From: Sulfuracidifex metallicus DSM 6482 = JCM 9184
GTDB lineage: Archaea > Thermoproteota > Thermoprotei_A > Sulfolobales > Sulfolobaceae
Direction: 5' to 3'
Assembly (NCBI GenBank): GCA_032834875.1
Contig: CP135238.1
Coordinates: 874,011 to 938,010 of the forward strand
Length of the DNA: 64,000 bases
Position numbers and translations under genes: made by a program. Every line of letters starts with the position of its first letter. The stretch's first letter is position 1. Below the pieces are notes generated by a model. It did not search any database and was not told where the DNA came from. It saw only the letters and a program-made list of their open reading frames with translations. Below, piece after piece: positions 1-7,045 of the stretch.

Positions 1-210
1 GAGCTATTTGAGGTCAGCGAATGGGATCCGCTGGAAGTGATAACCATAGGAGCTTCCCCGTTGGATCTGCTTTCTTGTAGGTTCTATGATTCCAGGGTGA
101 GGATAATCTGTGTCAATAGAAGAGAGGAATGCGACAAGTATTCTCCCACTTTCATGATAAATGATCTGAACGAGCTGGGAAGAGCCCTAAGAACTCTGAA
201 GGTTACATGA
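1..210 (+). CDS. 3' end of a gene, possibly HAD-like hydrolase
   Basis: An open frame enters from the left edge and stops with TGA at 208-210; 69 residues are visible. The stretch ITIGASPLDLLS followed by a hydrophobic strand and a C-terminal NDLNELGRAL resembles the last part of HAD-superfamily phosphatases, where a GDSxxD loop is followed by a short strand and a helix. The catalytic N-terminal half lies outside the window, and the GDS motif is imperfect here (GAS), so the family call is weak. The gene converges on queC with a 64-base gap. Confidence 0.45.
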   Translation, partial: ELFEVSEWDPLEVITIGASPLDLLSCRFYDSRVRIICVNRREECDKYSPTFMINDLNELGRALRTLKVT

Positions 211-274
211 AGTCATTCCTTTTTTATTAATTTTTATTAATCTGGTCAATTTTTAATCTAGAGATAGACAAGTT

Positions 275-874
275 TTATTCCATGTATTGCGTTGGATCTG
301 TAATATTAGCACTCTTAAATGCTATTTTCCTATGTTCGCATTGGGAACATTTACCGCAATGCTTCTCATGTCCTAACATGCACGAGTAAGTTATTGAAGG
401 ATCTAAGCCGTTCTTTACGCCCATCTTGAGAACTATTGCCTTGCTCAAATTAACGAAAGGAGTAGATAGCTTTACCCCTACGGTTTCACCTAATATCTTA
501 AGATCCCTGAGTATGGTCGCCTTGTTCGGTTCATATTCACAGTCCTCGTTTATAGTAGCTAAAACCACTTCGTCATATCCCTTCTCTGCGGCGTAAGTTA
601 ACGCTGTAGATACAAGGATGACGTTCCTATGTTTGATTGGTTCATGAGGTCTCATCCACTCTCCTTGGGCGAAGACGTCTCCGAGTCCTTTCACGTCAAC
701 CTCAATTAGCTTCATTTCAAGGTCCTTCACCACCTTCATGACTGCCTTCTTCTGTTGCTTAAACGACCTTTGACCGTAGTTGAAGAATATGGCGTCTACG
801 TCATCCATCTTAGATAATATGTATGCCGCTGAAGACGAATCCATTCCTCCTGAAAGCAGCAAGAGACTTTTCAT
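275..874 (-). CDS. queC: 7-cyano-7-deazaguanine (preQ0) synthase QueC
   Basis: QueC makes preQ0 from 7-carboxy-7-deazaguanine with ATP and ammonia in the cytosol; in archaea preQ0 feeds archaeosine formation in tRNA. The 199-residue protein opens with the PP-loop ATP-pyrophosphatase motif SGGMDS (residues 8-13) and ends with the four-cysteine zinc site C165, C173, C176, C179 (CMLGHEKHCGKCSQC). It is slightly shorter than the usual 220-230 residues, but both key sites are present. The ATG start at 874 directly precedes the PP-loop strand. It is divergent from the gene at 914, with about 40 bases between the starts. Confidence 0.93.
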   Translation of the reverse strand: MKSLLLLSGGMDSSSAAYILSKMDDVDAIFFNYGQRSFKQQKKAVMKVVKDLEMKLIEVDVKGLGDVFAQGEWMRPHEPIKHRNVILVSTALTYAAEKGYDEVVLATINEDCEYEPNKATILRDLKILGETVGVKLSTPFVNLSKAIVLKMGVKNGLDPSITYSCMLGHEKHCGKCSQCEHRKIAFKSANITDPTQYME

Positions 875-913
875 CTTTTCATCATTTTAATACCGACTCT
901 CAAATCTATATAT

Positions 914-1267
914 ATGGCATCAGTAGAGAACGAGGCAAAGAAAATAGCCTCAACTTACGCCAGATGGCTCAGGAACCCGGAAGACGCTCTCTTCGGCAAA
1001 GGTGGTGAGGGATGCGTTTCAGCCATGTATAAGAGGATTAAAGAAGCACATACTAAGGATGAAATAAGGGAGATTCTCAACTTAAGTCAATACCAAATGG
1101 AGAGAAATACCATGAACGACCTTACACGTTTCATCAATGACTTGAACAACAAAATAAACCCTATGTCAGATGAAGAAGCTGTAAAGTTCGTCATAGAGGT
1201 CTTTCGCTACTTCCAAATAGCCCTGGCTACCAAACTCCACGATATGAATAGGGGCTTGTGGATGTAA
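914..1267 (+). CDS. small predicted helical protein, unknown function
   Basis: A 117-residue protein without signal peptide or membrane segment. It looks almost entirely alpha-helical, with charged amphipathic stretches and two methionine/asparagine-rich turns. I do not recognise a family. The ATG is preceded closely by an AT-rich box (TATATAT), consistent with a leaderless or near-leaderless message. It is divergent from queC and followed by a T-rich run at 1281-1292. The coding frame has normal codon use for the window, so I think it is real. Confidence 0.7.
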   Translation: MASVENEAKKIASTYARWLRNPEDALFGKGGEGCVSAMYKRIKEAHTKDEIREILNLSQYQMERNTMNDLTRFINDLNNKINPMSDEEAVKFVIEVFRYFQIALATKLHDMNRGLWM

Positions 1268-1280
1268 TATCGGGAATTAC

Positions 1281-1292
1281 CTTTTTTTCTTT
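1281..1292 (+). terminator. T-rich transcription stop
   Basis: A run of seven T and a second short T cluster directly after the stop codon of the 117-residue gene, the usual form of archaeal intrinsic termination. It has no hairpin. Confidence 0.4.
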
Positions 1293-1304
1293 AATAAGGT
1301 AAGA

Positions 1305-1312
1305 TTTATATA
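1305..1312 (+). promoter_or_regulatory. TATA box of the winged-helix regulator gene
   Basis: The sequence TTTATATA lies 24-31 bases before the ATG at 1336. This fits a leaderless message, with transcription starting at or next to the start codon. Confidence 0.5.
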
Positions 1313-1335
1313 TTTGTTATTAGCTTTTATATCAT

Positions 1336-1710
1336 ATGGAAATAGAGAATGTTAAAATACGTTTACCTTCAGGAAAGGAAGCTAGTTTAATAGACGCTTT
1401 AGGTTTCTGTTATGACATTTCAGACACCGACTTTCAGGTTTTGAGAGTTCTCATGAAGGGCACTGGAAAGACAGAGGATGAGCTGTCGTCTATGTTGCAC
1501 CTGAGTAAAGCCTCCATAAATAGATCCGTGAACAAGTTGGCATCCCTAGGTTTCATAGAGAGGGAGAAGGATCCTAACAGCAAGGGGGGAAGACCTAGGT
1601 TTATATATACTTCAATTTCTTATGAGAAACTAACCGAGAAGATAGCTAGAGACTTTAAGTACTGTGCGGATATCTTCTCTGGCTCCTTCGGTAACGAATT
1701 CGCCCACTAA
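1336..1710 (+). CDS. winged helix-turn-helix transcription regulator
   Basis: A 124-residue DNA-binding protein. Residues about 30-90 form a winged HTH: a helix with [13 protein letters not shown], a recognition region [21 protein letters not shown], and a wing ending GGRPRFIY. It has a C-terminal helix with a lone cysteine (KYCADIF). It is clearly paralogous to the protein at 2275-2625, which shares DTDF, LSK, the GRP-wing and the CAD motif. TrmB-like or MarR-like families are the nearest fits. Its position next to a TusA gene and close to the lipoate and sHdr clusters suggests, but does not prove, a role in sulfur metabolism control. Confidence 0.8.
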   Translation: MEIENVKIRLPSGKEASLIDALGFCYDISDTDFQVLRVLMKGTGKTEDELSSMLHLSKASINRSVNKLASLGFIEREKDPNSKGGRPRFIYTSISYEKLTEKIARDFKYCADIFSGSFGNEFAH

Positions 1711-1769
1711 TATTTAGATTATATTTCAATTAAATTGAAAATATTTCTTCTTTTAACTAAAATTTTTTC

Positions 1770-1925
1770 TCATTTACATTTGTAAATAAACTTCTCCGGC
1801 TCCTTTCTGAACACGAGCAGGCACATCTCAGTGTCGAAGTAGTATATCATTTCCTCAACTATTTCCTTGTAAGGTGTACATTCAGCTTCAAACAATCTAT
1901 TACAAACTGGACAGACTACCTTCAT
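1770..1925 (-). CDS. 51-residue zinc-ribbon/YHS-like protein
   Basis: A short gene: ATG at 1925, TGA at 1772-1770. The protein begins MKVVCPVCNRLFEAEC and ends with an FIYKCK tail. An N-terminal CxxC pair is followed by EEMIYYFDTEMCLLVFRKEP, the pattern of YHS/TRASH domains (YYFCSxxCxxxFxxxPEKF), which bind metals. This one keeps C5, C8 and a third Cys in the YHS core. It lies convergent with the regulator at 1336 and divergent from the TusA at 2026. Its function is unknown; metal or sulfane-sulfur sensing or delivery is inference. Confidence 0.7.
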   Translation of the reverse strand: MKVVCPVCNRLFEAECTPYKEIVEEMIYYFDTEMCLLVFRKEPEKFIYKCK

Positions 1926-2025
1926 CCAAAGACGTGAAGAATCATTACATAAAAATTTTTTCTAAGTGTTGCTTTCTTTACTTACACTAAACACATTTTT
2001 AGCTTTGACTTACATCTAATAACCC

Positions 2026-2289
2026 ATGGAAGAAATGGATCTTACGAGCTTGGAGTGTCCAGGTCCATTCATGAAGGTAGCCACCAAGTTAATGACGGAG
2101 AAAAATTTGGAAATAAGGGTTCTATTCAAGGATTCCAGATGTAGGAGCATGATTTTAGATGCTGCGAAGTTGGTAAAGTGCGAGATATTGGAGGATAAGA
2201 GCGAGAATGGAGTTTTCATAATCTCACTGAGGAAGAACGGGACGGAGCCCGCTAATGAGAAAGATCTAAAAAACTTAGGCGGATGTTGA
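2026..2289 (+). CDS. tusA: TusA-family sulfur carrier
   Basis: An 87-residue protein of the TusA fold. The family signature is LECPGPFMK with the sulfur-accepting Cys11 in CPGP, followed by the KDSRC/DAAK helix and a C-terminal strand pair. TusA proteins pass persulfide or thiosulfonate groups between proteins in the cytosol. This copy is more divergent than the sHdr-linked TusA at 13534 and ends with an extra GGC, giving a second exposed cysteine. The start could also be Met4. Its 3' end overlaps the convergent regulator at 2275 by 15 bases. Confidence 0.85.
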   Translation: MEEMDLTSLECPGPFMKVATKLMTEKNLEIRVLFKDSRCRSMILDAAKLVKCEILEDKSENGVFIISLRKNGTEPANEKDLKNLGGC

Positions 2290-2625
2290 AAACGAGTTCT
2301 TTATAGTATCTGCACATCTATCCAGTTTTTCCCTTATTTTGATGAATAGGTCTTCAGTAATTACGTAAAGGTATTTTGGTCTTCCTATCCTTTTGCTTTC
2401 ATCGTTTGCCTTTTGTCTCTCTATTAGATCCAGATCTAAAAGCTTCTTTAGGGAATTCTCCACGGTGGTCTTGCTAAGGTTCATTGTAGAGGCCATTTCT
2501 TCTGACGACATTGGTCTTCCTAACTTTGCTAATAGGACTAAGGAATCGAAATCAGTATCCCCTATCTTAAGACAACACTTTATCGATTCCTTAGCGTTAT
2601 CTAAAATTTCTAGTTGTGAACTCAT
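2275..2625 (-). CDS. winged helix-turn-helix transcription regulator (paralog)
   Basis: A 116-residue regulator and the second copy of the family seen at 1336-1710. Shared landmarks are DTDFDSLVLLAKL before the HTH, LSKTTVENSLKKLLDLDLIERQ as recognition region, the IGRPKYLY wing and a C-terminal RCADTIKNSF helix. It also has a vicinal pair, Cys17-Cys18 (IKCCLK). It is transcribed towards the TusA gene and overlaps its end by 15 bases, so convergent transcription could couple the two. DNA target and ligand are unknown; the cysteines would allow redox or sulfur sensing, which is inference. Confidence 0.8.
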   Translation of the reverse strand: MSSQLEILDNAKESIKCCLKIGDTDFDSLVLLAKLGRPMSSEEMASTMNLSKTTVENSLKKLLDLDLIERQKANDESKRIGRPKYLYVITEDLFIKIREKLDRCADTIKNSFSTSA

Positions 2626-2682
2626 GGTATAACTTTGAATTTTATAGTATTAAAACTTTAATCGTTATAAACTTTGAGAACT

Positions 2683-3096
2683 TTAGTTTCCTTCAATATA
2701 CTTAGTGTATTCTTTATACATACACTTATCCTGCACGAATATTAGTCCGTTCTCTTCTGCCTGCCTCTTAGCGTTCTCGTTAACTATTCCTTCTTGTAAC
2801 CAGACTACTTTTACGTCTCCCTTCTCCTTAGCTCTCCTTACAGCCTGCTCCACTATTGATTCAACCTCCTTAGAAGGTCTGAAAACCTCAACTACGTCTA
2901 CCCTGTCTGGAATTTCCTCGAGATTGTTGTAGCACTTCATTCCATTAATTTCCTTCACCGTTGGGTTGACTGGAATAACGTGATATCCGTGTTCCTTAAG
3001 GAACATGGGAACCTTATGGGAAGGCTTGGTAGGATCCTTTGAGAAACCTACCACCGCTACGTTCTTGAAATTTGTCAAGATTTCCTTTGTCTCCAT
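2683..3096 (-). CDS. CoA-binding domain protein (YccU-like)
   Basis: A 137-residue Rossmann-fold protein of the CoA_binding_2 family. It begins with FKNVAVVGFSKDPTKPSHKV, the nucleotide/CoA-binding loop, then has IPVNP, the conserved VDVVEVFRPSKEV and VWLQEGIVN, and ends with a DKCMYKEY motif. Family length is 130-150 residues, so it is complete. These proteins bind CoA in the cytosol, but no reaction is established. It is transcribed alone, divergent from the lipoate operon. Confidence 0.88.
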   Translation of the reverse strand: METKEILTNFKNVAVVGFSKDPTKPSHKVPMFLKEHGYHVIPVNPTVKEINGMKCYNNLEEIPDRVDVVEVFRPSKEVESIVEQAVRRAKEKGDVKVVWLQEGIVNENAKRQAEENGLIFVQDKCMYKEYTKYIEGN

Positions 3097-3183
3097 ATTT
3101 AATTTGTATGTTTTTTGTCCATTTAAAAATTCACTGAATGAAATGAAGGCTCTAATTGCTTTTCACGTATATTTTATTAAGAA

Positions 3184-3192
3184 ATATTTTTA
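3184..3192 (+). promoter_or_regulatory. TATA box of the lipoate operon
   Basis: The box ATATTTTTA lies about 25-33 bases before the ATG at 3217, with no GGTGA motif between. A leaderless message for the five-gene operon fits best. Confidence 0.45.
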
Positions 3193-3216
3193 TGTTAATT
3201 TAACCTCTTATAACCG

Positions 3217-4254
3217 ATGGATCAATTCAGGTTCATTTTAGAGAGAAACGACCAGTCTCATATACTGGCTGGAGAAGAAGCTCTTCTTGATTCAGTATCT
3301 CACGGAGCTAAGCCCGTGTTAAGGTTTGTCATATTTGATCCTGCTGCAGTGCTTGTAGGGTACCATCAATCCGTGGAACAAGAGGTTAACTTAGACGAGA
3401 TCAAGAAGCGTGGATGGTCCGTTGGAAGGAGACCTACAGGAGGGGGTACAATAGTTATGGGGCCTTGGCAAATGGGATGGGAAATATATTCACACTCCTC
3501 CCTCCTAGGTGACACTCCAGAGAACGCGCTCAGGAGGAGCGCAGATGCCGTAATAGAGACGTTAGATAGGATGGGTATAAAAGCTTCCTTTAGACCCAAG
3601 AACGACGTAGAGGTAAACGGTAGGAAGATATCGGGAATTGGAGCTTTCTCCGAGGGAAAATACATAGGTGTTACTGGGACCATTCTTGTTGACTTTAACG
3701 TAGATGACATGCTTGCAGTAATGAAAATGTCATCGGAAAAGATGAAGGACAAACTCTACAAGGACTTCAGAGATAGGCTAACTTGGGTGAACAGGGAACT
3801 TGGTCGCAACGTGGAAATAGGAGAGGTCATATCCCAAGCTAGATCCTCCTTTGCCGATGTCCTAGGAATTAAGTTTGTTGATGAAGGATACACCTCTCAG
3901 GAAGTTGAAGAGATAGAAAAGCTTAACATGAAGTACTCCTCGTCTGACTGGGTTTTCAACATAAGGAAGACTATGGAAGGAGAGGGAGTTAAGTACCTCG
4001 AAAGGAAGCTTCCAGGAGGTTTAGTGAAGATTCAAGTTAAGATGGCCGGAAAGGGAATGATAGAGTCAGTCTTAATTACAGGTGACTTCTTCGTTGAGCC
4101 CAGGAGAGCAATATACGATCTTGAGGCTAGACTGAAGTGGAGCAGAGCGGAGACGATAGACGACGAAATCAGGGATTGGGGAAGTTCAGTCAAGATGATA
4201 GGAATGACACCACAAGATTTATTCAATCTAATAAAGGAGGTGATAAACTCATGA
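3217..4254 (+). CDS. sLpl(AB): lipoate/octanoate-protein ligase, sLpl(AB) type
   Basis: A 345-residue ligase that activates lipoate or octanoate with ATP and joins it to a lysine of an acceptor protein in the cytosol. Motifs of the LplA catalytic domain are VGYHQSVEQEVN (residues 47-58), the RRPTGGGTIV loop (71-80) and KNDVEVNGRKISG (128-140) with the expected catalytic lysine K137. The last 100 or so residues form the small accessory domain (LplB-like), so both parts are fused. This architecture, next to two LipS-type radical SAM genes, matches the alternative lipoate assembly pathway linked to sHdr systems. The stop overlaps the next start by four bases (ATGA). Confidence 0.9.
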   Translation: MDQFRFILERNDQSHILAGEEALLDSVSHGAKPVLRFVIFDPAAVLVGYHQSVEQEVNLDEIKKRGWSVGRRPTGGGTIVMGPWQMGWEIYSHSSLLGDTPENALRRSADAVIETLDRMGIKASFRPKNDVEVNGRKISGIGAFSEGKYIGVTGTILVDFNVDDMLAVMKMSSEKMKDKLYKDFRDRLTWVNRELGRNVEIGEVISQARSSFADVLGIKFVDEGYTSQEVEEIEKLNMKYSSSDWVFNIRKTMEGEGVKYLERKLPGGLVKIQVKMAGKGMIESVLITGDFFVEPRRAIYDLEARLKWSRAETIDDEIRDWGSSVKMIGMTPQDLFNLIKEVINS

Positions 4255-5144
4255 GACCTCTGTTTCTTTACTCTCCAATGCTTAAGAGATACGAAAACGA
4301 CTACATGAATTCATCTAAGGGCTGGAAGCCTATCTCAGTAACTGGTACCTCTTGCGCGTTCAACTGCAAGCATTGCGGTAAAAGAGTTCTTGAAGGAATG
4401 AAGGATGGCTCTACCGTAAACTCTTTTGAGAAAGAGTTCGTGGACGCAATAATGAGGGGAGATGAGGGGGTAATCCTCTCAGGCGGTTCTACAGCTAGAG
4501 GAGATGTGCCAATTTGGAAGTATTCTGACATCACCAAGAAGTACGCACAGAAAATGACGATTATAGCCCACACTGGCGTTGTAAAGTCCCCAGAGATAGC
4601 TAAGAAGTTCAGCGAGGCAGGCGTGAGAATAGCTCTCCTTGATATGGTTGGAGACGACGAGACAATAAGAGATATTCTAGGTCAGCCCTTCACCGTAGAC
4701 GATTACCTGAACTCCTTCAAGTACTTGAAGCAGGCCGGAATGCGCGTAACCCCCCACGTAATTGTCGGCTTAAGCAAAAAGGGACTAGAAGGAGACCTCC
4801 ATGCTCTGGACCTCCTGACGGAGGTAAAACCTGACGCCGTTATCGTTGTTGGGCTGATGCCCTTGGTAGGCACGAAAATGGAGGGAAGCAGACAACCATC
4901 CCCCGAAGAGATGATTTCAGTCATGAGGGAGGCAAGGGATCAGTTTCAAGTTCCAGTTATGTTGGGCTGTGCTAGACCAAGGGGCTCACCTTACCTCAAG
5001 GTGGAAAAATTTGCCGTAGATTACGGCATAGACGGAATAGCCTTCCCCGAGGAGGAAACAATAGTTTACGCACAGGGGAGGCGTCCAGTTCACCTGAGCA
5101 GCGCTTGCTGTGGCAACGTTGTTCAGGACATATTAAGGGTGTGA
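4251..5144 (+). CDS. radical SAM lipoyl synthase component (LipS1/LipS2 type)
   Basis: A 297-residue radical SAM enzyme. The cluster motif is C35-A-F-N-C39-K-H-C42 (CxxxCxxC). C-terminal cysteines in GCARPRG and SACCGN could bind an auxiliary cluster. In Thermococcus the pair LipS1 and LipS2, both once annotated as biotin synthases, inserts the C8 and C6 sulfurs into octanoylated protein. Which of the two this gene is cannot be decided from the sequence alone. I place the start at ATG 4251, which follows the strong site AAAGGAGGTGATA and overlaps the ligase stop; an earlier in-frame start at 4137 lies inside the ligase gene and is unlikely. Confidence 0.85.
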   Translation: MRPLFLYSPMLKRYENDYMNSSKGWKPISVTGTSCAFNCKHCGKRVLEGMKDGSTVNSFEKEFVDAIMRGDEGVILSGGSTARGDVPIWKYSDITKKYAQKMTIIAHTGVVKSPEIAKKFSEAGVRIALLDMVGDDETIRDILGQPFTVDDYLNSFKYLKQAGMRVTPHVIVGLSKKGLEGDLHALDLLTEVKPDAVIVVGLMPLVGTKMEGSRQPSPEEMISVMREARDQFQVPVMLGCARPRGSPYLKVEKFAVDYGIDGIAFPEEETIVYAQGRRPVHLSSACCGNVVQDILRV

Positions 5145-5147
5145 TAT

Positions 5148-6194
5148 ATGATCCAAGTAAGTAGTCCTGATTGGGTTAGGTTAAGTTTCGGTGCAGACAT
5201 GGTCCTAGGTTACTCTCCAGGAGTTTTTTTAAAGGGCGCACTGAACACTACAATAAACCTACTACAATATTATCCCGATGGCTGTAAGGCTAACTGTCAA
5301 TACTGCGGACAAGCCAGAGAAGTGGCTGAAGGTCCAGATTGCAAGACCTTGATTAGGGTAGAGTGGCCCCTTAGACCTCTAAATGACGTATTGAAAAGAA
5401 TAAAGGAGAGACAAGGAGACCCCACTTACGGGATTCAGAGGATCTGTGTGGGACAATTAGCTCATCCGAGAGCCTCTCCTGATGCAATAGAGATAACAAA
5501 GAGGATCAGGGAGGCTGGAATTGAGGTCCAAATATCCGAGCTGGTTACAGCAACGTACACATTTAGGAGGCACATGGAGGAAATGAAGAAGGCTGGAGCC
5601 AACATGATAGACGTCGCAATAGATGGAGCAAGTAAGGAAGTCTTCGATAATGTCAGAGGTAAGCCGGTCAGGAGCATGCATTCCTGGGATAGGTACATTA
5701 AGGCTATAGATGAAGCCGTGGACGTCTTCGGCAGGATGAACGCAGGAATTCACCTCATAATAGGGTTAGGAGAGACGGAGAAGGAAGCCGTAGACTTAAT
5801 GTTATATGCTCACTCAAGAGGAGCTAAACTGAGCTTGTTTGCCTTCTATCCAGAGGAGATGACGCCGATGGAGAAGGTTAAGCCTGTGCCCGTCAGCGTT
5901 TACAGAAGAATGCAACTATCCAGATGGTTGATCGAGAACGAGGTAGTGAGTTCTGATGCATTTGAGTTCGATGAGGAAGAGAGGCTAAAAGACATTCACC
6001 TGCCTTCTGATATAAAGGTAGAGGATCTCTCCCCAGCATTCATGACCAGTGGTTGCCCTGGATGCAACAGACCTTACTCTAACGAGAGACCGGGAGGAGT
6101 CATGAAGAATATCCCTTGGTATCCATCTAAACAGCAGACACTAAGGGCATTAAAGGCAACCAAGTTACCCTCCTTGGTGAGCATGGTATCTTGA
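5148..6194 (+). CDS. radical SAM lipoyl synthase component (LipS1/LipS2 type)
   Basis: A 348-residue radical SAM enzyme, partner of the preceding one. The cluster motif is C46-K-A-N-C50-Q-Y-C53. A GLGETEKEA stretch after the barrel core is typical of biotin/lipoyl-synthase-like enzymes. The C-terminal SGCPGCNRPYSNERPGG (about 301-317) supplies C303 and C306 as likely auxiliary-cluster ligands. It starts three bases after the previous stop and overlaps the next gene by four bases, so translation is probably coupled. Together with sLpl(AB) it should convert octanoyl to lipoyl on the carrier. The LipS1 versus LipS2 assignment is open. Confidence 0.85.
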   Translation: MIQVSSPDWVRLSFGADMVLGYSPGVFLKGALNTTINLLQYYPDGCKANCQYCGQAREVAEGPDCKTLIRVEWPLRPLNDVLKRIKERQGDPTYGIQRICVGQLAHPRASPDAIEITKRIREAGIEVQISELVTATYTFRRHMEEMKKAGANMIDVAIDGASKEVFDNVRGKPVRSMHSWDRYIKAIDEAVDVFGRMNAGIHLIIGLGETEKEAVDLMLYAHSRGAKLSLFAFYPEEMTPMEKVKPVPVSVYRRMQLSRWLIENEVVSSDAFEFDEEERLKDIHLPSDIKVEDLSPAFMTSGCPGCNRPYSNERPGGVMKNIPWYPSKQQTLRALKATKLPSLVSMVS

Positions 6195-7045
6195 AACCTC
6201 TCCTTTCACTTGAGGAGTCAACTCCGCTAAGTTTTTTCTCCAGCGGTTTTCCTTCCCACGTTCACGGGGAAGCTGTAGACGTATCGTCCCCAGACATGGA
6301 GACGTTCATTGCTCCCTTCTCAGGAACCTTATTGCACAGCGAAAAAGTTAAGGTAGGTAGACCCAACAGACACGCAAAGGTTAACTACGACGTTGTTTCC
6401 TTCCTCGAGGTAGATGGATACAAGGTGAAGATGCTTCACGTGGAGCCCTTCTTATCTGCCGGACAGACCTTTAGGAAGGGAGAAGCAATAGGCAAGTTTC
6501 TTTCAACACCTTACACTGGGGGCGACTTCCCTCATGCACATTTGGAGGGCATTACGTTTAGAATCCCACGTTTAACTGAAGATAAACTATCAAGCGTAGG
6601 TAAGGTTCTCAAGGTCGAGGAGGATTTCTTTGACGTTCAAGTTGTGGACTACGCTAAAGCGGGGAAGATCCACGGTTTAGGCGTGTCTAAAGGCATCCTA
6701 AACGTGAGCTATCCCTTTGCTTGTTATGGAGGAATTCTCGGAGAGTATACCTCTTTAGGTCAGAGAGTTGAGATTCAAGATCTTCCAATGGGTTACGTGG
6801 CAAAGAAGATTAAAAGGAATGCCTTTCTCTTTGAATGGAAGGCTGGAGCAATCTCCTCTTGGGATTACGATCTTTCGTTTAAGGTTCTAGTAAATGAGCC
6901 CCTGTGCGGATCCCCCTTCATGGAGGCAGTTCTTAGCTACGGAGGTTATCCTCTTATTAGGTTCTTCATGAAGTCGGAGTTCAAGGAGGGAGATGAAGTG
7001 AATCTCTACCAGCTCTTTTCTAGGTGTAAGAAATGTTGGGGGTAG
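6191..7045 (+). CDS. cytosolic M23/LytM-like protein in the lipoate operon
   Basis: A 284-residue protein with no signal peptide. Residues about 22-120 follow the M23 (LytM) peptidase pattern: H25/D30 (HGEAVD), a TFIAPFSGTLLHS hairpin, H83 in KMLHVEP, GQTFRKGEAIGKF, and HAH at 115-117. The first motif is H-x4-D instead of the usual H-x3-D, so metal binding and activity are uncertain. The remaining 160 residues are unknown and end in a CKKC pair (C279, C282). The start is TTG in a TTGA overlap with the preceding stop, after a GGTGA-like site. The barrel-sandwich fold is shared by M23 and lipoyl domains, so a role in lipoate handling is possible but unproven. Confidence 0.7.
   Translation: MKPLLSLEESTPLSFFSSGFPSHVHGEAVDVSSPDMETFIAPFSGTLLHSEKVKVGRPNRHAKVNYDVVSFLEVDGYKVKMLHVEPFLSAGQTFRKGEAIGKFLSTPYTGGDFPHAHLEGITFRIPRLTEDKLSSVGKVLKVEEDFFDVQVVDYAKAGKIHGLGVSKGILNVSYPFACYGGILGEYTSLGQRVEIQDLPMGYVAKKIKRNAFLFEWKAGAISSWDYDLSFKVLVNEPLCGSPFMEAVLSYGGYPLIRFFMKSEFKEGDEVNLYQLFSRCKKCWG

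Noticed and set aside
4137-4250. Longer start for the first LipS-type protein
   Set aside because: The extra 38 residues lie within the ligase gene and are low in conserved character; ATG 4251 has a strong ribosome site and the usual four-base overlap.
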